Shown here: one piece after another, positions 37,449-44,785 of the stretch
Layout: every line of letters starts with the position of its first letter
Position numbering within the stretch: the stretch's first letter is position 1
Assembly: GCF_023667495.1 (NCBI RefSeq)
Contig: NZ_JAMOZL010000003.1
Location: 62,001-126,000, forward strand
From: Dyadobacter sp. MSC1_007
GTDB taxonomy: Bacteria; Bacteroidota; Bacteroidia; Cytophagales; Spirosomataceae
DNA length: 64,000 nucleotides
Direction of reading: 5' to 3'
Translations under genes and position numbers: made by a program
The notes under the pieces: generated by a model
The model's database searches: none
Told to the model about the DNA's origin: nothing
The model's input: the letters and a program-made list of their open reading frames with translations, nothing else

Positions 37449-38402
37449 TTACATGGGAGTAACGACATTTTTTGCTTCTCCCCGCAGGAACGCTTCAAGG
37501 TTGTCGGCTACCATTTGCAACAGGCGTTTCCGGGCTTCAAAGGTTGCCCAGGCCACATGCGGGGTGATTACACAATTAGGAGCTGACAATAGGGGATTAT
37601 CCGCTTTCGGAGGCTCGGTAGACAGCACATCGAGACCGGCCCCTGCGATCACGCCGTTGTGAAGCGCTTCCGCCAGGTCGGCTTCGTTAACAAGCGGCCC
37701 GCGACCGGTATTAAGGATAATAGCGTTCGATTTCATCCTGCTAAGACTTTCCCTGTTGATAATTTCACGCGTTTCGTCGGTGAGTGGGCAATGGAGACTG
37801 ATCACATCGCTTCTTGTAAAAATATCGTCCAGCGGGACCATTTCAATACCGTCGACAGGCACAGGATGCTTGCGGTACGCGATCACGTTCATGCCAAATG
37901 CGAGCGCAATATTCGCTACCTGCGACCCAATGTCTCCCAATCCGATCAGGCCCATTGTTTTTCCGGCGAGTTCGGTCAAAGGTGTTTTCCAGTAGCAGAA
38001 ATCCGGAGAAGATGTCCATTCGCCCGCAAATACGCTTTGGCTATGCGTTTCCGCGCGGTTAACAAGCGATAACAGTAATGCAAATGTCTGTTGCGCCACT
38101 GAGGCCGGACCATATGCCTTTACATTGGTGACGGTAACGCCATGTTTGTGTGCGGCTTCAACGTCGATATTGTTATAGCCGGTTGCCATCACACCGATGT
38201 ATTTCAGTTGTGGAAGCTGGGCAAGAGTCTCAGCAGAAAGTACAACCTTATTGACCAGCACTATCTCTGCATCGGCCGCTCGTGCAACGATCTCCTCCGT
38301 CTTCGAGCGATCGAAAATGGTCACATTGCCAAGTTTGTAAACAGGTTCCCAGTCCTGATCACCGGGGTTCAAAGTATATCCGTCGAGAATTACGATTTGC
38401 AT
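37449..38402 (-). CDS. D-2-hydroxyacid dehydrogenase
   Basis: NAD(P)-dependent dehydrogenase of 317 aa, the normal length. The catalytic domain wraps a Rossmann core with MGLIGLGDIGSQVANIALAF. The conserved arginine (LNTGRGPLVNEADL), glutamate (AGLDVLSTEPP) and histidine (ITPHVAWATFEAR) are all present. Close in pattern to glycerate/hydroxypyruvate reductases: a YKLGNVTIFD start and AYGPASVAQQTFALLLSLVN. It reduces or oxidises a small 2-hydroxyacid in the cytosol. It lies between the ATPase gene and GH43 on the same strand (14 and 43 bases) and may share a transcript with both. Confidence 0.92.
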   Translation of the reverse strand: MQIVILDGYTLNPGDQDWEPVYKLGNVTIFDRSKTEEIVARAADAEIVLVNKVVLSAETLAQLPQLKYIGVMATGYNNIDVEAAHKHGVTVTNVKAYGPASVAQQTFALLLSLVNRAETHSQSVFAGEWTSSPDFCYWKTPLTELAGKTMGLIGLGDIGSQVANIALAFGMNVIAYRKHPVPVDGIEMVPLDDIFTRSDVISLHCPLTDETREIINRESLSRMKSNAIILNTGRGPLVNEADLAEALHNGVIAGAGLDVLSTEPPKADNPLLSAPNCVITPHVAWATFEARKRLLQMVADNLEAFLRGEAKNVVTPM

Positions 38403-38416
38403 GGGTTTGATTTAGT

Positions 38417-39571
38417 TTAAATATTGCTCCATCCTAAAACCTGATAATGCGTGCGTTGCTGATTACTATTGCCGCCATAGATCAACGTTTTTTTGCCGAC
38501 TATATCCTCGGAAATCTCACTAAAATAATCCATTCCCTTAAAATGCTCTCTCATGATGGTCTGCGTAGATTTGATTTCAAAAATATCAAACAGGTTGCCG
38601 TTTTGCGTAAGCAGGTCTATTTCATGCCCGTTAGAATCGCGCCAGAACCAGTAGTCACGGTGTAGGTACTCATGTTCATTTCTTTTATAGAGCTCTGAGA
38701 CCATTAGATTTTCAAAAATATTGCCTCGCAAGGGGTTTCCATTGAAAGTAGCAACATCCCTGATTCCCAGCAGATGACATAATAAGCCGGTATCGTAAAA
38801 GTAAAGTTTTGGGGTCTTGACAATGCGTTTGCTGAAATTCTGATAATAGGGCTGTAATTGAAAAATAATGTAGCTGCTCTCCAAGATCGACAGCCAGGCT
38901 TTGGCCGTTGGTTGTGAAATGCCGCATTCATTAGCTAGTGAAGAAATATTCAATAATTGCCCTATGCGCCCTGCACATAATGCGAGGAACGCACGAAACT
39001 GCCGCAGGTCACGGATGTTCAGCAATCCGGTCACATCCCGTTCAACGTAGGTTTGGATATAATTGGCATAGAATACTGTTGGGTCAATTTGTCGGTCGTA
39101 AATAGCCGGGTAAAAGCCATTTAAACATGCTTCTCCATAATTTTCAGCCAGCAAATTTCCGGTTTTCATTTCCTGAAAATCAAAAGGGAGAAGTTTGAAC
39201 AAGGCCACCCGACCCGCAAGACTTTGCGTGATATTTTCCATCAAATGGAAATTCTGCGAACCCGAAAGGACGAAAAGACCCATCGTTTGCAGTTCGTCGA
39301 CGATTGTTTGGATATAGGAAAATAGGATAGGGGCCTGTTGTACTTCGTCCAATATAATCCTTCCACGGTTTTGCGCCAGAAAGCCCAGCGGGTCTTCCAT
39401 GGCGAATGCCTGGTTATCCGGATTTTCCAATGGGATATATTGGTAGTCAGGAAACAAATTTCGCAATAGCGTTGTCTTTCCCGATTGTCTTGGCCCGGTC
39501 ACAGCAATGACGGGATATTTGTCGCTTTGTGCGCGGATTGCAGCCTCTATGCGTCTGTTTACAAAGGTCAT
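38417..39571 (-). CDS. AAA-family ATPase with DUF4143 domain
   Basis: A 384-aa member of the DUF4143 ATPases. Residues 1-200 are the P-loop ATPase: GPRQSGKTTLLRNLF (Walker A, about residue 27), GRIILDEVQQAP (Walker B) and FVLSGSQNFHLMENITQSLAGRV (sensor region). ISSLANECGISQPTAKAWLSIL near 215 is a winged helix. DUF4143 follows, ending with a nuclease-fold-like ERDYWFWRDSNGHEIDLL element: HRDYWFWRDSNGHEID here keeps the E-x-D pattern, then FEIKST. The family is widespread and its role is unknown; a DNA-binding or defence-related ATPase is suspected. A regular 22-bp repeat array lies just upstream of its start. Confidence 0.9.
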   Translation of the reverse strand: MTFVNRRIEAAIRAQSDKYPVIAVTGPRQSGKTTLLRNLFPDYQYIPLENPDNQAFAMEDPLGFLAQNRGRIILDEVQQAPILFSYIQTIVDELQTMGLFVLSGSQNFHLMENITQSLAGRVALFKLLPFDFQEMKTGNLLAENYGEACLNGFYPAIYDRQIDPTVFYANYIQTYVERDVTGLLNIRDLRQFRAFLALCAGRIGQLLNISSLANECGISQPTAKAWLSILESSYIIFQLQPYYQNFSKRIVKTPKLYFYDTGLLCHLLGIRDVATFNGNPLRGNIFENLMVSELYKRNEHEYLHRDYWFWRDSNGHEIDLLTQNGNLFDIFEIKSTQTIMREHFKGMDYFSEISEDIVGKKTLIYGGNSNQQRTHYQVLGWSNI

Positions 39572-39606
39572 ATGGATCAGTTAAGCATTTCAAATATAGC
39601 GCTAAT

Positions 39607-39751
39607 TTTGAAATTACATGAACTTAACTTTGAAATTGCATAGCTTTAATTTTGAATTTGCATAAGTTTTATTTTGAAATTACATAGACTAGACTTTGAA
39701 ATTACATGAAACTGACCTTGAAATTACATAGCTTCAATTTTGAATTTGCAT
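39607..39751 (-). repeat. Array of seven 22-bp direct repeats upstream of the DUF4143 ATPase
   Basis: On the minus strand a 13-base core, ATGTAATTTCAAA or ATGCAAATTCAAA, occurs seven times followed by 9 less conserved bases. The cores lie at 39607-39619, 39629-39641, 39651-39663, 39673-39685, 39695-39707, 39717-39729 and 39739-39751, an exact 22-base period with no insertions or deletions. Spacers also show partial conservation (ATTGAAGCT, ATTAAAGCT, ATTAGCGCT). The array ends 35 bases before the ATPase start and begins at the terminator of the M1 peptidase gene. An operator that binds several protein copies on one DNA face is the likeliest reading (inference). Confidence 0.85.
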
Positions 39752-39788
39752 AAAAAAATCCCTCCCGGGAAAGCTTCGGGGAGGGATT
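39752..39788 (-). terminator. Terminator of the M1 peptidase operon
   Basis: Perfect 10-bp stem: 39779-39788 with 39757-39766, around a 12-base loop. Read on the minus strand it is followed by seven T. It sits 16 bases after the stop at 39805 and directly before the 22-bp array. Confidence 0.85.
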
Positions 39789-39804
39789 AAGGGAGGAACT
39801 AAGG

Positions 39805-42186
39805 CTAATTCTTCGGATCAGTGCTGATCTTGCCAGCTCCTGCACCTTGCATTTGCATGGGGTTAGGGACTTTCTTCGTTTGCTGTTGCTTGAAGATTTG
39901 GAAACGGGTTGGCTGTGCGATGCGCGGGAACGAATTGTTCTCGGTATCAATGTCAGCTATCTGCTGATAAGGATCCAGTGTCCATTGTACCACTTTTTTA
40001 TTCGTGGCGATCACCTTGTTGATCTGCTGGTCGTTGAACCGCCAGATTTCGGCAGGAAATACAGCTACTGAATCCGTACCGTCTTCAAAACCCATTTTCA
40101 CAATTACCGGCATGGGCAAACCTCCTTTATTTTTAATCGAAAGGGTATAAAAATTGGTGTTCTCGCGAAGCAGCTGGCGCTCGTTTTCCGAAAGCGTAGC
40201 CAGGTACTCTTCATATTTTTGTTTGTCGGCCTCTGTTACTTTGAATGGATCGTAGCGGTTGTAGAAATCAGCCATGGTAGAATCCTGGGCAACCACTGTT
40301 TCGCCTTTTGTCTTGGCGTCCTGTATTTTGCTCATGGTGTTTAGCTTACGCGCAGCCTCTTTACGTGCCAATTCCTTTTCAATGACAGGGTTTTGTGTAT
40401 CGATGCTGAACCAATCGACAGTTACCAAATCCTGGTCCACCGGCTCGGTGCCATAGAACCAGCCTTTCCAGAACCAGTCGAGGTCGACACCCGATGCGTC
40501 TTCCATAGTACGGAAGAAATCAGCGGGAGTAGGGCTTTTGAAACGCCAGCGGGTCGCATATTCTTTAAATGCATGATCGAACAGCTCGCGGCCCATCACG
40601 GTTTCGCGGAGGATATTCAATGCGGTGGCCGGTTTGCCGTAGGCATTAGGTCCTAATCCGATTACATTCTCGGCGGAGGCCATGATCGGGCTCAGCACAG
40701 ACTTGTCTGATGACATGTATTGTGTGATCATATTAGGCTCGCCGCGACGGGTCGGGAAATTATAATCCCATTCTTTTTCGGCCAGATACTGGCAGAATGT
40801 GTTCAAGCCCTCATCCATCCATGCCCATTGCCGCTCGTCGGAATTGACGATCATCGGGAAGAAATTGTGCCCTACTTCGTGAATGATCACGCCTATCATA
40901 CCATATTTCACTGCTTCGCTGTACGTACCGTCTTCTTCCGGGCGACCTCCATTGAAACTGATCATCGGATATTCCATACCACCACCAGCCACCGAATGGC
41001 AGGAAATGGCAACAGGATAAGGGTATTCAAATGTGCGTGCTCCGTAAGATTTCAATGTGTGGGCCACAGCACGGGTCGAATATTGCTCCCAAAGCGGGTT
41101 GCCTTCTTTGGGATAGATAGACATACACCAGATTTTGCGGCCGCTTTTGTATACATCGCTCTGCATAGCGTCCCAGATAAATTTCCGGCTGCTGGCGAAT
41201 GCAAAGTCACGAACATTATCGGCTTTATAAATCCATGTTTTCTTACCCGGATTTTTGTTTTCGCGTTTTTCGGCTTTTTCAGCTTCTGCCTGAGTTACGA
41301 TCAGGACTGGATTTTTTGAGGTTTCTGCTTGTTTCAAACGCTGTTTCTGAGTGGCAGTCAACACCTGCGCATAATTCTGGCATTCACCGCTGGCGGCTAC
41401 CACGTGGTCGGCAGGGACAGTGATCGCGACTTTGTAGTTACCAAAGATCAATGCAAATTCACCCTGACCGAGGAACTGCTTGTGGTTCCAGCCATTTACA
41501 TCGTCATACGGGGCGAGGCGGGGGAACCAGTGGGCGATGAAATAGTTGGCATTACCATCTTTCGGGAAAAACTCATAGCCGCTGCGGCCATAATATTCAG
41601 TGATATTGTAGTTCCAATCCACACCAAACACAAAGGCAGTACCGGGTTTCATCACCATTGGAAGGTCGATGCGCATCATCGTTCCATTAATGGTGTAGGG
41701 CAATGCTTTGCCTGCCTTATCCTTTACAGCGGTGATATTGTAGCCATATTCAATTTTTGGGTCGAGGGATGAGCCGCGGCCGTTGTTTAATGCCTGCAAC
41801 TGGGCGGTAGTCATACCTTTTTCATTGACAGCCCCGGTCCTCGACATTGCTCCGATCCCATCTTTTTTGAAGAGGTTCTGGTCGAGCTGGAGCCAGATGT
41901 ATTTCAGATCGTCGGGAGAGTTGTTGTAAAAAGTAATAGTCTCAGAACCGATGATCCGGCGATTGTCGTCGTCGAGTTCTGCCTTGATGTCGTAATCGGC
42001 GCGCTGTTGCCAGTATTCCCGGCCCGGGGCGCCGGAAGCGGCACGGTAGGAGTTGGGAGTGGGTAGCGTTGTGCCGAGTTGTTCAAAACGGTCGTTTGCC
42101 TGGTAATTAGGCGAAGTGGGCAATTGCTGAGCTACGGAAGCCACTGTAATCAGTAGCATTAGCAACGGGAGCAACGTTTTTTTCAT
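39805..42186 (-). CDS. M1-family metallopeptidase (aminopeptidase)
   Basis: Exported zinc aminopeptidase of 793 aa with a signal peptide (LLPLLMLLITVASVAQ). The zinc site is complete: HEVGHNFFPM, then 18 residues to the glutamate of WMDEGLNTF. The substrate-recognition strand reads GGGMEYPMISFNGG instead of the usual GAMEN, as in other Bacteroidota M1 proteins. The N-terminal beta-sandwich (about 55-320) and the helical C-terminal part are as expected. It digests peptides in the periplasm or outside. The HupE gene lies 30 bases upstream in the same operon. Confidence 0.93.
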   Translation of the reverse strand: MKKTLLPLLMLLITVASVAQQLPTSPNYQANDRFEQLGTTLPTPNSYRAASGAPGREYWQQRADYDIKAELDDDNRRIIGSETITFYNNSPDDLKYIWLQLDQNLFKKDGIGAMSRTGAVNEKGMTTAQLQALNNGRGSSLDPKIEYGYNITAVKDKAGKALPYTINGTMMRIDLPMVMKPGTAFVFGVDWNYNITEYYGRSGYEFFPKDGNANYFIAHWFPRLAPYDDVNGWNHKQFLGQGEFALIFGNYKVAITVPADHVVAASGECQNYAQVLTATQKQRLKQAETSKNPVLIVTQAEAEKAEKRENKNPGKKTWIYKADNVRDFAFASSRKFIWDAMQSDVYKSGRKIWCMSIYPKEGNPLWEQYSTRAVAHTLKSYGARTFEYPYPVAISCHSVAGGGMEYPMISFNGGRPEEDGTYSEAVKYGMIGVIIHEVGHNFFPMIVNSDERQWAWMDEGLNTFCQYLAEKEWDYNFPTRRGEPNMITQYMSSDKSVLSPIMASAENVIGLGPNAYGKPATALNILRETVMGRELFDHAFKEYATRWRFKSPTPADFFRTMEDASGVDLDWFWKGWFYGTEPVDQDLVTVDWFSIDTQNPVIEKELARKEAARKLNTMSKIQDAKTKGETVVAQDSTMADFYNRYDPFKVTEADKQKYEEYLATLSENERQLLRENTNFYTLSIKNKGGLPMPVIVKMGFEDGTDSVAVFPAEIWRFNDQQINKVIATNKKVVQWTLDPYQQIADIDTENNSFPRIAQPTRFQIFKQQQTKKVPNPMQMQGAGAGKISTDPKN

Positions 42187-42216
42187 AATTGGTTGGTCAT
42201 TGAGAGTGAATGCTTG

Positions 42217-42840
42217 CTAGTTGACAGGCATGCCTGTGAGTGTGCGAAAAAGTTCGTTGTTAAGGATCAGCGAAAGCGCCATCCCGAAAATAATACCTGA
42301 TAGTATATTGATCCAGCTGATTTTTTGAACCCTCAAAAGCTCGATCATGACAAATGCTATGGCTAAAATAATAAACACGATGATAAGCTGGCCTAGTTCG
42401 AGACCTATATTAAACCCGAGCAGCGGATTGAATATCCCGGCCTCCTTACCCAGCAGCGCCCGCAGATAATTGGAAAACCCCAAACCGTGTATCAATCCAA
42501 AACACAATGCGAGCGGATACCTGAATGCCGGCTCATTGTCTTTTTGTGCGTATGTTCCTTTGGGTACTTTATGGAAAAAGTTGAGAAATGCCGTGATCAT
42601 AATGGTGATTGGAATGAGCAATTCTACCCAGTCGGGATTAATGCTGACATACCCCAATGTGGCCAGCGCGAGGGTTACCGAGTGACCGACCGTAAATGCC
42701 GTGACCAGCACGATCACTTTTTTCCAATCAACCAAGGTATAAATCGTGCAAATCGCTGCGATGAACAAAATGTGATCATAGCCATTAGAATCGGTGATGT
42801 GACTAAAACCCAATTGGAGGTAAGCCTGAAACTCGGACAT
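42217..42840 (-). CDS. HupE/UreJ-family membrane protein
   Basis: Polytopic membrane protein of 207 aa with six or seven helices. The N-terminal GFSHITDSNGYDHILFIAAI matches the family motif G-x-x-H-(x)n-G-x-DH-x-LF. A second conserved helix has AFTVGHSVTLALA, and a third FGLIHGLGFSNYLR. The histidine-rich helices suggest metal transport; HupE and UreJ relatives carry nickel. No hydrogenase or urease gene is nearby, so the metal is uncertain. It is the first gene of an operon with the M1 peptidase. Confidence 0.88.
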   Translation of the reverse strand: MSEFQAYLQLGFSHITDSNGYDHILFIAAICTIYTLVDWKKVIVLVTAFTVGHSVTLALATLGYVSINPDWVELLIPITIMITAFLNFFHKVPKGTYAQKDNEPAFRYPLALCFGLIHGLGFSNYLRALLGKEAGIFNPLLGFNIGLELGQLIIVFIILAIAFVMIELLRVQKISWINILSGIIFGMALSLILNNELFRTLTGMPVN

Positions 42841-42875
42841 TCAGTAAGGGTTAGGGTGTAAATCAATTGTCAAGA

Positions 42876-42883
42876 CAAAAATA
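42876..42883 (-). promoter_or_regulatory. Probable -7 element of the HupE-M1 operon
   Basis: TATTTTTG on the minus strand, a perfect TAnnTTTG, 35 bases upstream of the HupE start. No clear -33 TTTG was found at the right distance. Confidence 0.4.
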
Positions 42884-42969
42884 GGTAAACGCAGAGTATT
42901 TCCTTTCCCGCATGAAAGTAATATGCGACTATAAATGGAGGATTTTGTCAATATTGACCTAAAAAACAA

Positions 42970-43000
42970 AGAAAAAGACCGGAAGCATGTGCTCCCGGCC
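42970..43000 (-). terminator. Terminator of the receptor operon
   Basis: GACCGGAAGC (42977-42986) and GCTCCCGGCC (42991-43000) pair around a 4-base loop. The two imperfect positions become G-U pairs only in minus-strand RNA, where a T-rich tract follows, so it terminates the gene ending at 43043. Confidence 0.8.
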
Positions 43001-43042
43001 TTTCTAAATTCTGACACCAATTATATAAGATTTTGAAAATGC

Positions 43043-44719
43043 TTATTTGTAGATCGTATTCTGTGGATCCCAGTTAGCCCATCCTTTGGTCCAGTCTGTG
43101 GTCCCGAAAGCACCTCTGTAAGTTTCTTTTGTGAAAAATGCATCAGCTCCTTTGCCTTCCCAGATCGCACCGGTAAGAAGCGGAGATGTTGCCTGTGGCA
43201 GAAAAGCAGGAGCTGCAAGGTTGAAGTTAGCGCTGTTAAGCAGTAACGAGGCAAGGTCTTTCGTCTCATTCTTGCGTGCTGCTGCATTGAAATAACCGAT
43301 AGCCTGATCTTTTGTAATCGCACCTGCACCAAGAATAGCGTCTGTCATGTTTGACAAAACAATACCTTTCAGGTCAAGAGCTCCGCTCGTTGCGTTTGCG
43401 TAAGTTCCTGTGGCAGTTCCGTCCAGACGAAGGCCCTGTGGATAGCCTACAAATAACGAGTTGAAAATGTTGATGGATGTGTTACGACGTAAGTGCATCG
43501 CGGCCTGGTATGCACCGGATGCCGGGCTTACGAAGTCTGTGGTTGGCGCGGTATTGAAAACGAAGTTACTGACGTTGGCAAATACAGGTGCTGTCAAAGG
43601 TAACCCTGCGTTTGTTCCTGTTGCAGGCTCGCCCGGATCAAAGTTGTCAGATTCGAATCCATTCGATTTAGACTGATCGGAAATTTTAGGATCACGCAGC
43701 GAAAGAGCATACTGAATTTTACCTGTGAAGCCCCAGTCAGTATCCCAATCATCATCAAAGCCACGGAATGCAATGAGGTTTTTTGCATTAACCGTTCCAC
43801 CGAACCATTCGAAAGAATCGTCACCACTGTACGATACCTGAACGTGGTCGATGGTAGTGCCCGAGCCTACTGCATACAATGTCAAACCATTGATTTCGCT
43901 GTTTGCCTGGTTGCTAAGCGCAACTCCTCCGAATTCGATACGCACGTATTGAAGCGTACCTGAATTGTCAGCAGCATTATTTTCTGTTCCCAATCCACCT
44001 GGTACGCTGATGCCACCCTCGGGGCCTCTGCTTCCAATCTGGTTATGAGGTGCTTTTCCAACCAAGACTACGCCACCCCAGTCACCATAATTACGTTTTC
44101 CAGGCTCTTTGGAAGAAGTGAAAACAATTGGCTGTTCGGCCGTACCGATTGCCATAATTTTAGCTCCCTGATTGATGATCAGCGTGCCACCTTGTTGCTT
44201 GCCGCTTGGATCATCTTCTTTTGAACCGCCTTTGATCAAAGTTCCTTTTTCGATCGTAAGTGTTGCGCCGGATTCCACATATACAAAACCTTTGATCACA
44301 TAAACCTTGTCGGCTGTCCAGTTTGTATTCGCAGTAATGTTACCCTTTACTTCCACAACCGAGCGGTCGGAGACTGTAAACGGAGTTGTACTTTTCACTG
44401 TACTGGTACCAACGGTTACTGAGATAAGGCCTGTTGTTGCTCCAACAGGAACAGTTACTTCAAGAGAAGTAGGAGTTGCAGCTGTAACGGTGGCTGGCGT
44501 TGTATCGAAAAGAACTTTGTTGTTTGCCGGCGTTGCGTCGAATTTTGTACCTGTTATGACCACCTTCGTTCCTGCAAGACCTGCGCTTGGTGCAAATGTT
44601 GTGATGGCGAGAACCGGATCCGGGGTAACTGGCTTGTCATCGTTATCGCAAGCACTAACGGCCATAAACAGACCGAATAAGAGGAGCAAAAGATACTGTC
44701 GATTTTTTAAAACATTCAT
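43043..44719 (-). CDS. IPT-domain and beta-helix-like lipoprotein, partner of the TonB receptor
   Basis: Lipoprotein of 558 aa with the signal LLLLLFGLFMAVSACDND (Cys24). Residues about 38-120 are an IPT/TIG domain (ITTFAPSAGLAGTKVVITG). Residues about 130-480 look like a right-handed beta-helix with repeated short strands: VYVIKGFVYVESGATLTIEK, GTLIINQGAKIMAIG, PIVFTSSKEPG and GDWGGVVLVGKAP. These proteins recur next to TonB-dependent receptors in this phylum and may act as the surface lid or substrate-binding partner, in place of SusD. It lies 66 bases after the receptor gene, in one operon closed by a terminator at 43000. Confidence 0.82.
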   Translation of the reverse strand: MNVLKNRQYLLLLLFGLFMAVSACDNDDKPVTPDPVLAITTFAPSAGLAGTKVVITGTKFDATPANNKVLFDTTPATVTAATPTSLEVTVPVGATTGLISVTVGTSTVKSTTPFTVSDRSVVEVKGNITANTNWTADKVYVIKGFVYVESGATLTIEKGTLIKGGSKEDDPSGKQQGGTLIINQGAKIMAIGTAEQPIVFTSSKEPGKRNYGDWGGVVLVGKAPHNQIGSRGPEGGISVPGGLGTENNAADNSGTLQYVRIEFGGVALSNQANSEINGLTLYAVGSGTTIDHVQVSYSGDDSFEWFGGTVNAKNLIAFRGFDDDWDTDWGFTGKIQYALSLRDPKISDQSKSNGFESDNFDPGEPATGTNAGLPLTAPVFANVSNFVFNTAPTTDFVSPASGAYQAAMHLRRNTSINIFNSLFVGYPQGLRLDGTATGTYANATSGALDLKGIVLSNMTDAILGAGAITKDQAIGYFNAAARKNETKDLASLLLNSANFNLAAPAFLPQATSPLLTGAIWEGKGADAFFTKETYRGAFGTTDWTKGWANWDPQNTIYK

Positions 44720-44785
44720 AGCGAATCAGATTAGTTTACCTGCGAATTGTTAAAAGTGAAAACTGTGATAGACTGTTTTTGATGG

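Noticed and set aside
37406..37498. TTG start for the GH43 gene
   Set aside because: It would lie inside the dehydrogenase coding region and put 31 non-signal residues ahead of a good signal peptide.
39607..39751. CRISPR array at the 22-bp repeats
   Set aside because: Cores are imperfect, spacers are only 9 bases and partly alike, and no cas genes are nearby.
40720..41319. A 199-codon frame antisense to the M1 peptidase
   Set aside because: It overlaps the zinc-site region of a full-length, well-conserved enzyme.
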